64,000 bases of DNA from Faecalicatena sp. Marseille-Q4148 (GCA_018228665.1 CP073692.1:2740046-2804045), one strand, 5' to 3'; positions 1-8,236 are shown, counted from the first letter of the stretch. A program made the numbers and translations. The notes: a model not told the origin generated them from the letters alone.

Positions 1-2
1 AA

Positions 3-290
3 ATCAAAACATATTTTCCGTTGACAATTTCCATGGTGGGCTACGGTGGCAGAGAATACTATGGAGGGGTTGAGTTCTATCCAGAGCATTTGGAAGGCGG
101 TCAGAAGAATTTTGAGAATGGTGATATTACCTATTGCGAGGCACACCATAATATGGCCATTTTCTATGCACAGACAGACGACCCGATTCTTTCGGTAGAT
201 GTTATCCCTATTGGCAGAGTCACTTCTGATCTTTCTGTATTTAACAATCTTGACAGTCAAGAGAAAGTCATCTTCTCTCTTGCAGAATAA
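3..290 (+). CDS. Cyclophilin-like fold protein, 3' part (5' end outside window)
   Basis: The open frame runs in from the left edge, so only the C-terminal ~95 residues are visible. A TTG at 21 could be read as a start, but the frame is open before it and the residues there (TYFPLTISMVGYGG) continue the family pattern, so I treat it as 5'-truncated by the window. The conserved core is a GDI motif followed by a hydrophobic FYAQ strand and a late IPIGRV segment, as in small single-domain cyclophilin-fold proteins (Cyclophil_like type) of Clostridia. These often sit beside flavodoxins, as here, where a flavodoxin lipoprotein follows after 15 bases. No enzymatic role can be assigned. Confidence 0.6.
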   Translation: MKTYFPLTISMVGYGGREYYGGVEFYPEHLEGGQKNFENGDITYCEAHHNMAIFYAQTDDPILSVDVIPIGRVTSDLSVFNNLDSQEKVIFSLAE

Positions 291-305
291 AAAACGGAGG
301 TATTT

Positions 306-983
306 ATGATGAAAAAAACAATCGCTATTTTACTTTCTTTGGTTATGATTTTGGGACTTGCAGCTTGTGGAAACTCTGCAAGCCAGACAGAGCAGCCGTC
401 TACAGAAGATACTTCTGTGGAAAGCAAAGCTGATACTGAATCTGCGGAAAACGGTACAGATATGGAGAATACGGACAATCAGGATGTACAGAATCATAAA
501 GCTTTGGTTGCCTACTTTTCTGCAACGGGGACTACAAAGGGCGTGGCAGAGCATATCGCAAACGGTCTGAATGCGGATATTTATGAGATTGTTCCGGAAG
601 AACCTTACACCGATGCAGATCTTGACTACAATGATAATAACAGCCGCACTACCATTGAGATGAATGATCAGGATGCCCGTCCTGCTATCTCCGGCAGTGT
701 GGAGAATATGGAACAATATGACACTGTATTCATCGGATACCCCATCTGGTGGGGAGAAGCGCCGAGAATTGTCAGTACTTTCGTGGAGAGCTATGATTTT
801 TCCGGTAAAACCATCGTACCTTTCTGTACATCCGGAGGAAGTGGTATGGGCTCCAGTGCAGCCAACCTGGAACAGCTTACAACCGGAGCACAGTGGCTTT
901 CTGGTGAACGCCTAAGCGGAAGTGATTCCCAAGATGAAGTGATGGAATGGGTAAACGGTCTTGGCTTGAATTTTGAAGAATAA
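306..983 (+). CDS. Flavodoxin-domain lipoprotein
   Basis: This is a 225-residue protein with a lipoprotein signal peptide (hydrophobic residues 5-20, lipobox LAAC, Cys21), a Ser/Thr/Glu/Asp-rich linker to about residue 63, then one flavodoxin domain. The FMN phosphate loop is SATGTT (residues 72-77), and the GYPIWWGEAP and TSGGSGMGSS segments form the isoalloxazine-binding loops. The predicted location is the outer face of the membrane, unusual for a flavodoxin. Two ATGs (306, 309) follow a GGAGG at 296-300; 309 has the better spacing. It is the first of three flavodoxins in a tightly spaced run of genes and is followed by a DUF4405 membrane protein that could be its electron partner (inference). 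Confidence 0.85.
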   Translation: MMKKTIAILLSLVMILGLAACGNSASQTEQPSTEDTSVESKADTESAENGTDMENTDNQDVQNHKALVAYFSATGTTKGVAEHIANGLNADIYEIVPEEPYTDADLDYNDNNSRTTIEMNDQDARPAISGSVENMEQYDTVFIGYPIWWGEAPRIVSTFVESYDFSGKTIVPFCTSGGSGMGSSAANLEQLTTGAQWLSGERLSGSDSQDEVMEWVNGLGLNFEE

Positions 984-1024
984 CCAGAATATCAGATATG
1001 GACACAGGAAGGAGGAGATGCTAT

Positions 1025-1717
1025 TTGAAGGCAAAAATGAAAATTAAAATGGGAATTGACTTCCTGATGACAGTGCTGCTGTTTCTTCTAATGTCCTATC
1101 AAATTACTGGGCAGGAACTTCATGAGTGGTTTGGAACAGGGATGCTTGTACTGTTTTTGCTACATAACATTCGGAACATCCGGTGGTATGGTAGCCTGTT
1201 CAAAGGGAAATATACCCTGCTGCGGACAATGCAGACACTCATCAATATCAGTATCCTTATCTCTATGCTGTGTTTGGGGTTCAGTGGAATTGTGTTGTCC
1301 CGTCACATTTTTGCGGGATTACCCATTCAAGGACCGATGGCAACAGCGAGAACCATGCACCTGGCGGCATCTTATTGGGGATTTGTGCTGATGAGTATTC
1401 ATTTAGGATTTCATTGGAGCATGGTTCTTGGACTGTTCCGCAGACTTTGTAACAGAAAGAAAACCCCTGCTGCATTTGTATGGCTGATGTGTTTTATAGC
1501 AATTTTTATTGCGGGGTATGGAGCGTACTGTTTCCATAAGGAAAATATTCTCTCCTATATGTTCCTTAAACAGGAGTTTGTGTTTTTTGATTTTGAACAG
1601 AGTGCAGTTTCTGTATTTGCAGGGTATATCACCATGATGGGACTATGGGTCTTTATCGGCTTTTACATAGTGAAAGGACTCAGAAAGATAACCTCACAGA
1701 GCAGAAGAAAAGAATAA
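1025..1717 (+). CDS. DUF4405-type membrane protein
   Basis: I choose the TTG at 1025 as start because GGAGGAG at 1011-1017 lies 7 bases upstream. The in-frame ATG at 998 lies before this ribosome site and has none of its own. The product (230 aa) has about five to six hydrophobic segments. Histidines occur in paired positions within or near helices (LHEW, LLHN, MHLAASYWGF, SIHLGFHW), the pattern of the DUF4405/cytochrome-b-like membrane family, where His pairs are thought to bind heme. Placed between an exported flavodoxin and a MATE pump, it may carry electrons across the membrane; this is inference from context. Confidence 0.7.
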   Translation: MKAKMKIKMGIDFLMTVLLFLLMSYQITGQELHEWFGTGMLVLFLLHNIRNIRWYGSLFKGKYTLLRTMQTLINISILISMLCLGFSGIVLSRHIFAGLPIQGPMATARTMHLAASYWGFVLMSIHLGFHWSMVLGLFRRLCNRKKTPAAFVWLMCFIAIFIAGYGAYCFHKENILSYMFLKQEFVFFDFEQSAVSVFAGYITMMGLWVFIGFYIVKGLRKITSQSRRKE

Positions 1718-1745
1718 ATTGTAAAATCTTAGTGGAGGAAAAGGC

Positions 1746-3089
1746 ATGAATCAGCAAACAACTCTGTTTTCAAACGAGAAGTTGATGGCTATGATTATTC
1801 CCCTGTTTTTAGAGCAGCTGTTGATAATGCTTGTAGGGATGGCGGACACACTGGTGGTCAGCTACGCAGGAGAAGCGGCAGTATCCGGTGTTTCACTGGT
1901 AAATCAGTTCAATACTATTTTTATTTATCTGTTTACAGCATTGGCATCTGGAGGGGCGGTTGTGATCAGCCAGTATATTGGTAGAAAGAAAAATGATGAC
2001 GCTGGAGAATCCGCCAGCCAGCTTCTATCATTCTCTACGATTTTTTCCATACTGATTGCAGTGATAGTTCTGATTGGAAATGAAGGGATGCTTCGTCTGA
2101 TGTTCGGTAAAGTGGAAGATTCTGTGATGCACTCTTGTATTACATACCTTAGGATTTCTGCATATTCCTATCCGGCATTGGCGGTTTACAATGCTGGCGC
2201 TGCCCTTTTTCGCAGTATTGGAAAAACCAGTGTGACCATGTATTTGTCGGTAATTTCCAATATCATCAATGTTATTGGAAATCTCATTGGTGTATTTGTT
2301 TTGCGTGCAGGTGTTGCAGGTGTTGCATACCCTTCACTGATCGCTCGGACATTTTCAGCCGTGATGATTACAGTACTTTGTTTTCAGAGAAAAAATGAAG
2401 TGTTCTATCGCTGCAAGTGGATTTTTCGGTGGAATGTGGATTTCATGAAACAAATTCTAAAAATTGCTATTCCAAATGGGATGGAAAACGGTGTGTTCCA
2501 GTTAGTCAAAGTAGCATTAAGCGGTATCGTTGCACTTTTTGGAACATATCAGATTGCTGCAAATGGTGTTGCACAAAGTATCTGGTCGTTGGCTGCGCTG
2601 GCGGGAGTCGCTGTGGGTCCCGTATTTATAACGGTCATTGGACAGTGTATGGGAAATGGGGATGCAGATGCTGCGGAGCATTATTTTAAGAGATTGACAA
2701 GAATCACATTGCTGATTTCATCGGCATGGAATCTTTTGATTTTTCTTCTGACTCCATTCTTTATGAAATTTTATGCTTTGCAGCCGGAGACCAAACGGCT
2801 TGTGATCTGGCTGGTTTTAATCCATAACGTGTTTAATGCAGCAGCATATCCCTTTTCCGGTGCGCTTAGTAATGGGCTGCGTGCAGCGGGTGATGTGAAA
2901 TTTACCATGTATGTTTCGGTTATATCTACAATAGCAGTGCGTCTGCTTTTATCATGGCTCTTGGGAATTGTTTTGAAAATGGGCGTGATCGGGATTGCTA
3001 TTGCAATGGTTTGTGACTGGAGCATTCGGGCGGTCATTTTCTTCTGGAGGCAGAAGTCCGGAAAATGGAAAACATTTCAGGTGATATAG
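1746..3089 (+). CDS. MATE family efflux transporter
   Basis: The 447-residue protein has about twelve transmembrane segments in two similar halves. It shows MATE hallmarks: an N-terminal IPLFLEQLLIMLVGMADT segment, the SGVSLVNQF motif, and the second-half IPNGMENGVFQ segment. The family exports cationic drugs or metabolites using sodium or proton gradients. A TGGAGGAAAAGGC ribosome site precedes the ATG. It lies in the same direction and close to the flavodoxin genes, so it is probably cotranscribed; its substrate cannot be read from sequence. A second, distinct MATE gene lies at 8237. Confidence 0.9.
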   Translation: MNQQTTLFSNEKLMAMIIPLFLEQLLIMLVGMADTLVVSYAGEAAVSGVSLVNQFNTIFIYLFTALASGGAVVISQYIGRKKNDDAGESASQLLSFSTIFSILIAVIVLIGNEGMLRLMFGKVEDSVMHSCITYLRISAYSYPALAVYNAGAALFRSIGKTSVTMYLSVISNIINVIGNLIGVFVLRAGVAGVAYPSLIARTFSAVMITVLCFQRKNEVFYRCKWIFRWNVDFMKQILKIAIPNGMENGVFQLVKVALSGIVALFGTYQIAANGVAQSIWSLAALAGVAVGPVFITVIGQCMGNGDADAAEHYFKRLTRITLLISSAWNLLIFLLTPFFMKFYALQPETKRLVIWLVLIHNVFNAAAYPFSGALSNGLRAAGDVKFTMYVSVISTIAVRLLLSWLLGIVLKMGVIGIAIAMVCDWSIRAVIFFWRQKSGKWKTFQVI

Positions 3090-3136
3090 ATTCATTTATA
3101 ATAAGTTCAATAACATAATTTACGGAGGAAATTACT

Positions 3137-3613
3137 ATGAGCAAGAAAATTTTGGTAGCCTATTTTTCAGCAAGCGGTGTGACTGCAAAGGCTGCGTGGA
3201 AACTTTCGGAAGCGGCAGGCGCAGACCTGTATGAGATTAAGCCAAAGGTGCCATATAGCAGTGCCGATCTGGACTGGATAAATAAAAAAAGCCGCAGCAG
3301 TGTGGAGATGAACGATCCGATATTCCGTCCTGAAATTGCCGGGAAACTGGAAGGTATGGATCAGTATGATCTGGTGTTTGTCGGATTTCCTATCTGGTGG
3401 TATGTTGCACCGACGATTATTAACACTTTTTTGGAGAGTTATGATTTCTCAGGCAAAACCATCGTTCCTTTTGCTACTTCTGGCGGCAGCGGCATGGGAA
3501 ACACAAATGAAAAACTTGCACCGAGCTGTCCTGGCGCTATCCTGAAGAAAGGAAAAATGCTGAATGGCTTGTTGTCTCAGGAAGAATTGAAAGCATGGGT
3601 AAAAAGTCTGTGA
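3137..3613 (+). CDS. Flavodoxin (cytoplasmic)
   Basis: The 158-residue single-domain flavodoxin has no signal peptide. The FMN phosphate-binding loop is near the N-terminus (YFSASGVTAK, residues 9-18), followed by GFPIWWYVAP and TSGGSGMGNT, nearly the same segments as in the lipoprotein flavodoxin at 306. It is led by GGAGGAAATTACT. Its last 19 bases overlap the start of the next gene, a third flavodoxin, so the two are probably translationally coupled. It likely carries electrons, or acts as an NAD(P)H:quinone-type FMN reductase, for the neighbouring oxidoreductases. Confidence 0.88.
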   Translation: MSKKILVAYFSASGVTAKAAWKLSEAAGADLYEIKPKVPYSSADLDWINKKSRSSVEMNDPIFRPEIAGKLEGMDQYDLVFVGFPIWWYVAPTIINTFLESYDFSGKTIVPFATSGGSGMGNTNEKLAPSCPGAILKKGKMLNGLLSQEELKAWVKSL

Positions 3614-4314
3614 GAAGGTGGAATGTCGGATTTTTTCTGCTTCTCATGATGTGTTTCTTTGCCGCTTGTGGTTCGCAAAAATCCAGCGATCTTTCAATGT
3701 CGGAAACAAACTCAACAGAAAATGCGACAGAATCAAAATCTGTTGACAACATAGATGGACAGCAGATTTCGGAAGAAAACAGAATACTGATTGCTTATTT
3801 TACATGGTCAGAAAATGTTGCAGACACTTCAGGAGTTGATGCCACTGCATCAGCCAGTGTACAGCCTCCGGGAAATGTTGCGCAGATGGCAGCATGGATT
3901 CAGCAGGAAGTTGGAGGAGAACTGTTTTCAATCAAGGTGGAAGAACCATATCCGGCAGATTATGATGCTTGTCTTGAACGGGCGGCGGATGAAAAAGCGG
4001 AAAATGCAAGACCAAAGCTGACGGAAAAGGTTTCTGATATTTCAGAGTACGATACGGTGTTTTTAGGCTACCCAAACTGGTGGTACAGCGCACCGATGGC
4101 TGTTTTTTCTTTCCTGGAAGAAAATAATCTTAGCGGAAAGAAGGTTGTGCTGTTCTGCTCCCATGGAACGGGAGGCCTTGCGTCAAGCGTGAAAGATATT
4201 TCTGACGTACTTTCAAATAGTCAGATTGAAAGTAATGTGCTGGGTGTGTACCGTGATGATATATCACAGTCGCAGAAAACAATACAAAATTGGTTGGATG
4301 AAATCGGCTATTAA
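3595..4314 (+). CDS. Flavodoxin-domain lipoprotein (second exported flavodoxin)
   Basis: The 239-residue protein has a basic N-terminus, a hydrophobic stretch and a lipobox FAAC (Cys25), then a low-complexity Ser/Glu/Asn linker and a flavodoxin domain starting near residue 60. The phosphate loop region is diverged and longer (YFTWSENVADTSGVDATAS) compared with the SATGTT loop of the 306 gene, while GYPNWWYSAP and SHGTGGLASS keep the isoalloxazine loop pattern. The longer loop resembles that of larger flavodoxin-like proteins which act on quinones. The start codon lies inside the preceding flavodoxin gene. Confidence 0.85.
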   Translation: MGKKSVRRWNVGFFLLLMMCFFAACGSQKSSDLSMSETNSTENATESKSVDNIDGQQISEENRILIAYFTWSENVADTSGVDATASASVQPPGNVAQMAAWIQQEVGGELFSIKVEEPYPADYDACLERAADEKAENARPKLTEKVSDISEYDTVFLGYPNWWYSAPMAVFSFLEENNLSGKKVVLFCSHGTGGLASSVKDISDVLSNSQIESNVLGVYRDDISQSQKTIQNWLDEIGY

Positions 4315-4329
4315 AAGGAGGAACTATTT

Positions 4330-5448
4330 ATGCAATACCGAAAACTGCCGAGGGGAACGGAACAGATCAGCGTTCTTGGAATCGGTACCAGTTCCATTCA
4401 GGCATCAAGTGAAAAAGAAATCGAAAAAATAATAACTGTCGCTATGGAAAATGGAATTAACTATTTTGATATGGCTTCGTCGGAAGCAAAACCCTTTGCC
4501 GCCTATGGGCGGGCTATAAAAGGGATGCGAGATAAAGCATATTTCCAGATTCATTTTGGAGCAAATTATGAAACAGGAATGTATGGCTGGACAACGAACC
4601 TGGATACCATCAAACGTTCTATTGACTGGCAGCTAAAAGCGCTGCAAACCGATTATATTGACTTTGGCTTCCTTCATTGCATTGATGAATCAGCGGATCT
4701 GCATGAAGTGGAAAGAAGTGGAATCATTCACTATATGGAAGAACTGAAAAAGGCTGGCGTGATTAGGCACATCGGTCTTTCTTCCCATACGCCGCTGCTT
4801 GTGAACGAAGTGCTTGATATGGGGGTTTTGGATATGCTGATGTTTAGTATCAATCCTGCTTATGACTATGCGGGCGGCACCGAACCAAATTATGCGAAAG
4901 ACAGTTATGCAGTTGGCAGTGTGGCAGAAAGAATGAATCTGTATCGCCGCTGCGAAGCAGAGGGGGTAGGGATTTCCGTGATGAAAGCATTTAGCGGAGG
5001 GCAGCTGTTAAAAGCGGAAACCTCGCCGTTTGGGAAAGCGCTGACGGAGTATCAGTGTATTCAGTATGCTTTGGATAAACCGGGTGTTCTGACTGTGCTT
5101 CCCGGTGTTCGTAATATGGATGATCTTAAGAGGATTCTTGGATTCTTAGATGCCGCACCGGAAGAAAGAGATTATTCAGTCATTGGCTCTTTTGCACCAC
5201 AGGATGCATCGGGGAAATGTGTCTATTGCAATCATTGTCAGCCTTGTCCTATGGGGCTGGATGTGGGGCTGATCAACAAATACTATGATCTTTCCAGAAC
5301 TGGCGATGTATTGGCAAAAAGTCATTATGAAAATCTTACAGTCAAGGCTGATGCCTGTGTTGGATGCGGGCATTGTAACAAACGCTGCCCGTTCCATGTG
5401 GATCAGGTTGCAAGGATGCAAGAGATTTTAGACTATTTTAATTCTTGA
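4330..5448 (+). CDS. Aldo/keto reductase with C-terminal 4Fe-4S ferredoxin domain, catalytic tetrad altered
   Basis: The 372-residue protein has a TIM-barrel aldo/keto reductase domain (about 1-280) and a C-terminal iron-sulfur part with two Cys clusters (CVYCNHCQPC near 297-306 and CVGCGHCNKRC near 342-352). The usual Asp (D47) and His (H116) of the catalytic tetrad are present. The Tyr expected five residues after the Asp is Glu (E52), and the Lys expected at the end of the next strand is replaced within YFQIHFGA. The paralogue at 38168 keeps all four residues. This protein may therefore not be a classical NADPH carbonyl reductase. A GGAGG site and 15-base gap tie it to the flavodoxin gene before it. 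Confidence 0.85.
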   Translation: MQYRKLPRGTEQISVLGIGTSSIQASSEKEIEKIITVAMENGINYFDMASSEAKPFAAYGRAIKGMRDKAYFQIHFGANYETGMYGWTTNLDTIKRSIDWQLKALQTDYIDFGFLHCIDESADLHEVERSGIIHYMEELKKAGVIRHIGLSSHTPLLVNEVLDMGVLDMLMFSINPAYDYAGGTEPNYAKDSYAVGSVAERMNLYRRCEAEGVGISVMKAFSGGQLLKAETSPFGKALTEYQCIQYALDKPGVLTVLPGVRNMDDLKRILGFLDAAPEERDYSVIGSFAPQDASGKCVYCNHCQPCPMGLDVGLINKYYDLSRTGDVLAKSHYENLTVKADACVGCGHCNKRCPFHVDQVARMQEILDYFNS

Positions 5449-5462
5449 AGGGAGAGTAATTC

Positions 5463-5867
5463 ATGACAGAAAAAGGATTTAAACAGATATTCCCATTGGG
5501 TGAGAAAAATGATGCGTATGCACAATATTTTGTTGGACAGAGTTACCTGTCCATGCTGACAACGGAAAGAGTTGGAATTGCAAATGTAACCTTTGAGCCA
5601 GGATGCCGGAATAACTGGCATATTCATCACAAAGGCGGACAGATTTTGCTCTGCACTGCCGGACGTGGATATTATCAGGAGTGGGGAAAAACGGCTCAGG
5701 AGATGAAACCCGGTGATGTCATCAATATTGCGCCGGAAGTGAAGCATTGGCATGGTGCTGCTCCTGATAGCTGGTTTTCTCATTTGGCGGTAGAAGTTCC
5801 GGCAGAAGGAAGTTCCAATGAATGGATGGAGCCGGTGAAGGAAGAAGAATACAGTAAGCTAAAATAA
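5463..5867 (+). CDS. Cupin-domain protein
   Basis: The 134-residue single cupin has a metal-site motif 1 (G-x5-HxH: GCRNNWHIHHKGGQ) and a motif 2 around PGDVINIAPEVKHWHGA, so the His/Glu ligands of a metal-binding cupin are present. Such short cupins often sit beside carboxymuconolactone-decarboxylase-fold proteins, and the next gene is one. The gene lies 14 bases after the aldo/keto reductase with a GGGAG site. Its substrate is unknown. Confidence 0.85.
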   Translation: MTEKGFKQIFPLGEKNDAYAQYFVGQSYLSMLTTERVGIANVTFEPGCRNNWHIHHKGGQILLCTAGRGYYQEWGKTAQEMKPGDVINIAPEVKHWHGAAPDSWFSHLAVEVPAEGSSNEWMEPVKEEEYSKLK

Positions 5868-5878
5868 GGAGACAGATT

Positions 5879-6199
5879 ATGAAAAAGGTAACAGCGGGCA
5901 GAGATGCCCTGGGTGATTTTGCACCAAAATTTGCGGAACTGAATGATGACGTGCTGTTTGGAGAAGTGTGGTCACGAGAAGATAAGCTGCCTGCAAGAGA
6001 CAGAAGCATTGTCACAGTAACAGCACTTATGGCAAGTGGTGTTCTGGACAGTTCTCTTGCCTTTCATATAGGAGAAGCAAAAAAGAACGGTGTTACAAAA
6101 GAAGAAATGGCAGAAATTTTGACACACGCTGCCTTTTATGCTGGCTGGCCGAAGGCATGGGCAGCATTCCGCATGGCGAAAGAAATCTATCAGGACTAA
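5879..6199 (+). CDS. Carboxymuconolactone decarboxylase (CMD) family protein
   Basis: The 106-residue, all-alpha protein matches the CMD/AhpD fold of the gamma-CMD branch: an RDRSIVTVTALMASG helix, an H-x3-A (HIGEA) segment, then VTKEEMAEILTHAAFYAGWPKAWAAF. The CxxC redox pair of AhpD-type members is absent, so a peroxidase role is unlikely. An AAGGAGACAG ribosome site precedes the ATG, 11 bases after the cupin stop. Cupin-CMD pairs are common in Clostridia, but their reaction is poorly known. Confidence 0.85.
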   Translation: MKKVTAGRDALGDFAPKFAELNDDVLFGEVWSREDKLPARDRSIVTVTALMASGVLDSSLAFHIGEAKKNGVTKEEMAEILTHAAFYAGWPKAWAAFRMAKEIYQD

Positions 6200-6213
6200 G
6201 GAGGAAAAACATT

Positions 6214-7380
6214 ATGTTAGGAAATTTTTCGTATTCAAATCCGACAAAACTTTACTTTGGAGAGGATTCTCTTTGTTTTTTGAACGAGGAGCTTCCCAAA
6301 TATGGAAAAATCGTTCAGTTGATTTATGGCGGTGGTTCTATTAAGAAAAATGGAATTTACAATCAGGTTATGAAATTGCTGAAAGATAACGGAAAGGTAG
6401 TCATTGAAGATGGAGGCGTGATGCCAAATCCTACAATAGAAAAATTAAGGGAGGGTGTTCAGATTGCCAGAGAAAATCACGTAGATTTTCTGCTGGCTGT
6501 AGGCGGCGGCTCTTGCTGCGACTATGCAAAAGCGGTTTCCGTGTCTGTTCACTGTGATGAAGATCCGTGGGAGAAATATTATATCCGCTTTGAGGAGCCG
6601 GATTGTGAGATTGTCCCTGTTGGCTGTGTATTGACTATGGTGGGAACCGGAAGCGAAATGAATGGAGGTGCGGTAATTACGAATCATGATCAAAAGATGA
6701 AAATTGGTCATGTGTTTGGAGATGCTGTGATGCCGAAGTTTGCAATCCTGAATCCGAAATTCACTTTCACATTGCCGAAAGAGCAGATGGTGGCCGGCAT
6801 TTATGATATCTTCAATCATATCTGTGAGCAGTATTTCTCTGGGGAGGACGACAATACCAGCGATTATATCAGCGAGGCACTGATGAAATCGGTAATTCAC
6901 AGTTCGAGAATTGCCATTCAGAATCCAGAGGACTATGAGGCAAGGTCGAATATCATGTGGGCTGCAACTTGGGCGCTGAATACGCTTGTCTCCAGAGGAA
7001 AAAGTACCGACTGGATGGTTCATATGCTTGGTCAGGCAGTAGGAGCATATACAGATGCAACTCACGGAATGACGCTTTCTGCGGTGTCACTTCCCTACTA
7101 TCATTATATTATGCCTTATGGACTTAGCAAGTTTTGCCGTTTTGCTGTGAATGTGTGGGAGGTCGATCCTGCCGGAAAATCTGATGAACAGATTGCCATA
7201 GAAGGACTTTCCTGTATGGAAGTTTGGATGAAAGAACTGGGACTTACAATAAATCTCCATGAGTTGGGAGTGACAGAAGAAATGCTGGATGGCATTGCAA
7301 ATGGAACCATCATCATGGAAGGTGGATATAAGGTGTTGAATCATGATGAGGTGTTGGAGATTTTGAAGAACAGTCTGTAA
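6214..7380 (+). CDS. Iron-containing alcohol dehydrogenase
   Basis: The 388-residue enzyme starts MLGNFSYSNPTKLYFGE; a GGAGG at 6200-6204 decides this ATG over an earlier in-frame ATG at 6157 inside the previous gene. NAD(P)-binding is shown by GGGSIKKNG and AVGGGSCCDYAKAV. Metal ligands fit an Asp-x3-His (YDIFNH) and two later His (VHMLGQ and DATHG). It resembles butanol dehydrogenase-type enzymes that reduce aldehydes with NAD(P)H. The last ~290 bases of this gene occur again, almost unchanged, at 10129-10416. It is the last gene of the redox run. Confidence 0.92.
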   Translation: MLGNFSYSNPTKLYFGEDSLCFLNEELPKYGKIVQLIYGGGSIKKNGIYNQVMKLLKDNGKVVIEDGGVMPNPTIEKLREGVQIARENHVDFLLAVGGGSCCDYAKAVSVSVHCDEDPWEKYYIRFEEPDCEIVPVGCVLTMVGTGSEMNGGAVITNHDQKMKIGHVFGDAVMPKFAILNPKFTFTLPKEQMVAGIYDIFNHICEQYFSGEDDNTSDYISEALMKSVIHSSRIAIQNPEDYEARSNIMWAATWALNTLVSRGKSTDWMVHMLGQAVGAYTDATHGMTLSAVSLPYYHYIMPYGLSKFCRFAVNVWEVDPAGKSDEQIAIEGLSCMEVWMKELGLTINLHELGVTEEMLDGIANGTIIMEGGYKVLNHDEVLEILKNSL

Positions 7381-7646
7381 GTATTTAAGTAGGAGCTTTT
7401 ATATCGATAATATAATAGAGAAAGACTAGTAATGTGGAAGTAATTTTTCTTGCGTAAGAAATAATTTAACACTTTTTACAAATCATAGGCTAGGACAGCT
7501 TTGTCAGATGTTTTCCTACTATGCCTGCGTCTGTTTGATTGCTTTCACTTTTTTCTGGTATTTTTGGCGTAAAATCATTGTTATCCCCTGCACTGTCTAC
7601 GCCGTCATAAATGAAAAACGCTGCATACATAATAGGAATTTATGAC
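7381..7646. other. Non-coding gap with a possible gene relic
   Basis: No convincing gene is present. On the minus strand, positions 7630 to 7490 can be read as a 46-codon frame (MYAAFFIYDGVDSAGDNN onward) with ordinary codon use but no ribosome site. It could be the tail of a lost mobile-element gene, but I do not recognise it. The gap ends in the promoter of the MarR gene. Confidence 0.3.
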
Positions 7647-7675
7647 TTGACAAACATTGCTTAAAATTATAAAAT
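7647..7675 (+). promoter_or_regulatory. Promoter of the MarR gene
   Basis: TTGACA at 7647-7652, a 17-base spacer, and TAAAAT at 7670-7675 form a near-consensus sigma-A promoter. The MarR operator begins two bases downstream, over the expected transcription start. Confidence 0.7.
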
Positions 7676-7676
7676 G

Positions 7677-7690
7677 GTTTGCAAGCAAAC
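7677..7690. promoter_or_regulatory. Operator 1 (MarR autoregulation)
   Basis: GTTTGC-AA-GCAAAC is a perfect inverted repeat placed directly after the -10 box of the MarR gene. The same palindrome, with TT in the centre, occurs at 8186-8199 before the MATE gene. Their shared sequence and positions make them the likely binding sites of the intervening MarR protein. Confidence 0.7.
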
Positions 7691-7710
7691 AAATTTCGGA
7701 GGAGTGAATT

Positions 7711-8160
7711 ATGCAGGATAGTTACATTCAAAATACAGACATTAGCTTTCTTAATAAAAAATTAGACAATCACATTCAACGAAAAATCCACGCTTTGTAT
7801 AATCGGAAAGAATTTCAGGAATGTTCCTTGATGAATATGTGGGTAGTAGATTATCTGTTCCACATGGAATTAAGCCAAACAACTGTATTTCAGAAAGATA
7901 TAGAAGCGGAATTTTCTATCAATCGGGCTACTGCATCCAAAATGTTGACTTTGATGGAAAAGAAAAAGTTAATTAAACGGACAAATTATGCCAGTGATAG
8001 CCGTCTGAAGCAAATTGAGTTAGAGCCGTATGGTTTAGAACTTCAAAAAATGTGCTATCACATAAGAGAAGAAATTGAAAGGGAGCTTACTGCGTTCCTT
8101 ACCGAAGAAGAAGTGAAAATCTTCAAAACCATTTATTTGCGGATTCTTGCTAATATGTAA
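7711..8160 (+). CDS. MarR family transcriptional regulator
   Basis: The 149-residue winged-helix protein has the recognition region FQKDIEAEFSINRATASKMLTLMEKKKLIKR, then a wing (ASDSRLKQIELEPYG) and a C-terminal dimerisation helix. It has an ideal AGGAGTG ribosome site. It probably represses itself and the MATE pump downstream through the two GTTTGC/GCAAAC operators on either side of it. This is the usual MarR/efflux-pump design, in which a ligand releases the repressor. Confidence 0.9.
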   Translation: MQDSYIQNTDISFLNKKLDNHIQRKIHALYNRKEFQECSLMNMWVVDYLFHMELSQTTVFQKDIEAEFSINRATASKMLTLMEKKKLIKRTNYASDSRLKQIELEPYGLELQKMCYHIREEIERELTAFLTEEEVKIFKTIYLRILANM

Positions 8161-8185
8161 TGAAATGCACTTTTTTCTTCAAATA

Positions 8186-8199
8186 GTTTGCTTGCAAAC
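8186..8199. promoter_or_regulatory. Operator 2 (before MATE gene)
   Basis: GTTTGC-TT-GCAAAC is the same palindrome as at 7677-7690. It overlaps a weak -35 (TTGCTT, 8188-8193) that is 16 bases from a TATAAA at 8210-8215, so binding would block the promoter of the pump gene. Confidence 0.65.
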
Positions 8200-8236
8200 A
8201 TATTTGTATTATAAATAATAGGAGGAATTAACATCT

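Noticed and set aside
998..1024. ATG 998 as the start of the DUF4405 gene
   Set aside because: The ribosome site GGAGGAG lies after this ATG; TTG 1025 has the correct 7-base spacing and gives a normal membrane-protein N-terminus.
6445..7065. 206-codon minus-strand frame inside the alcohol dehydrogenase gene
   Set aside because: The dehydrogenase is well supported; the antisense product (many His/Cys/Ile runs) looks like no protein family.
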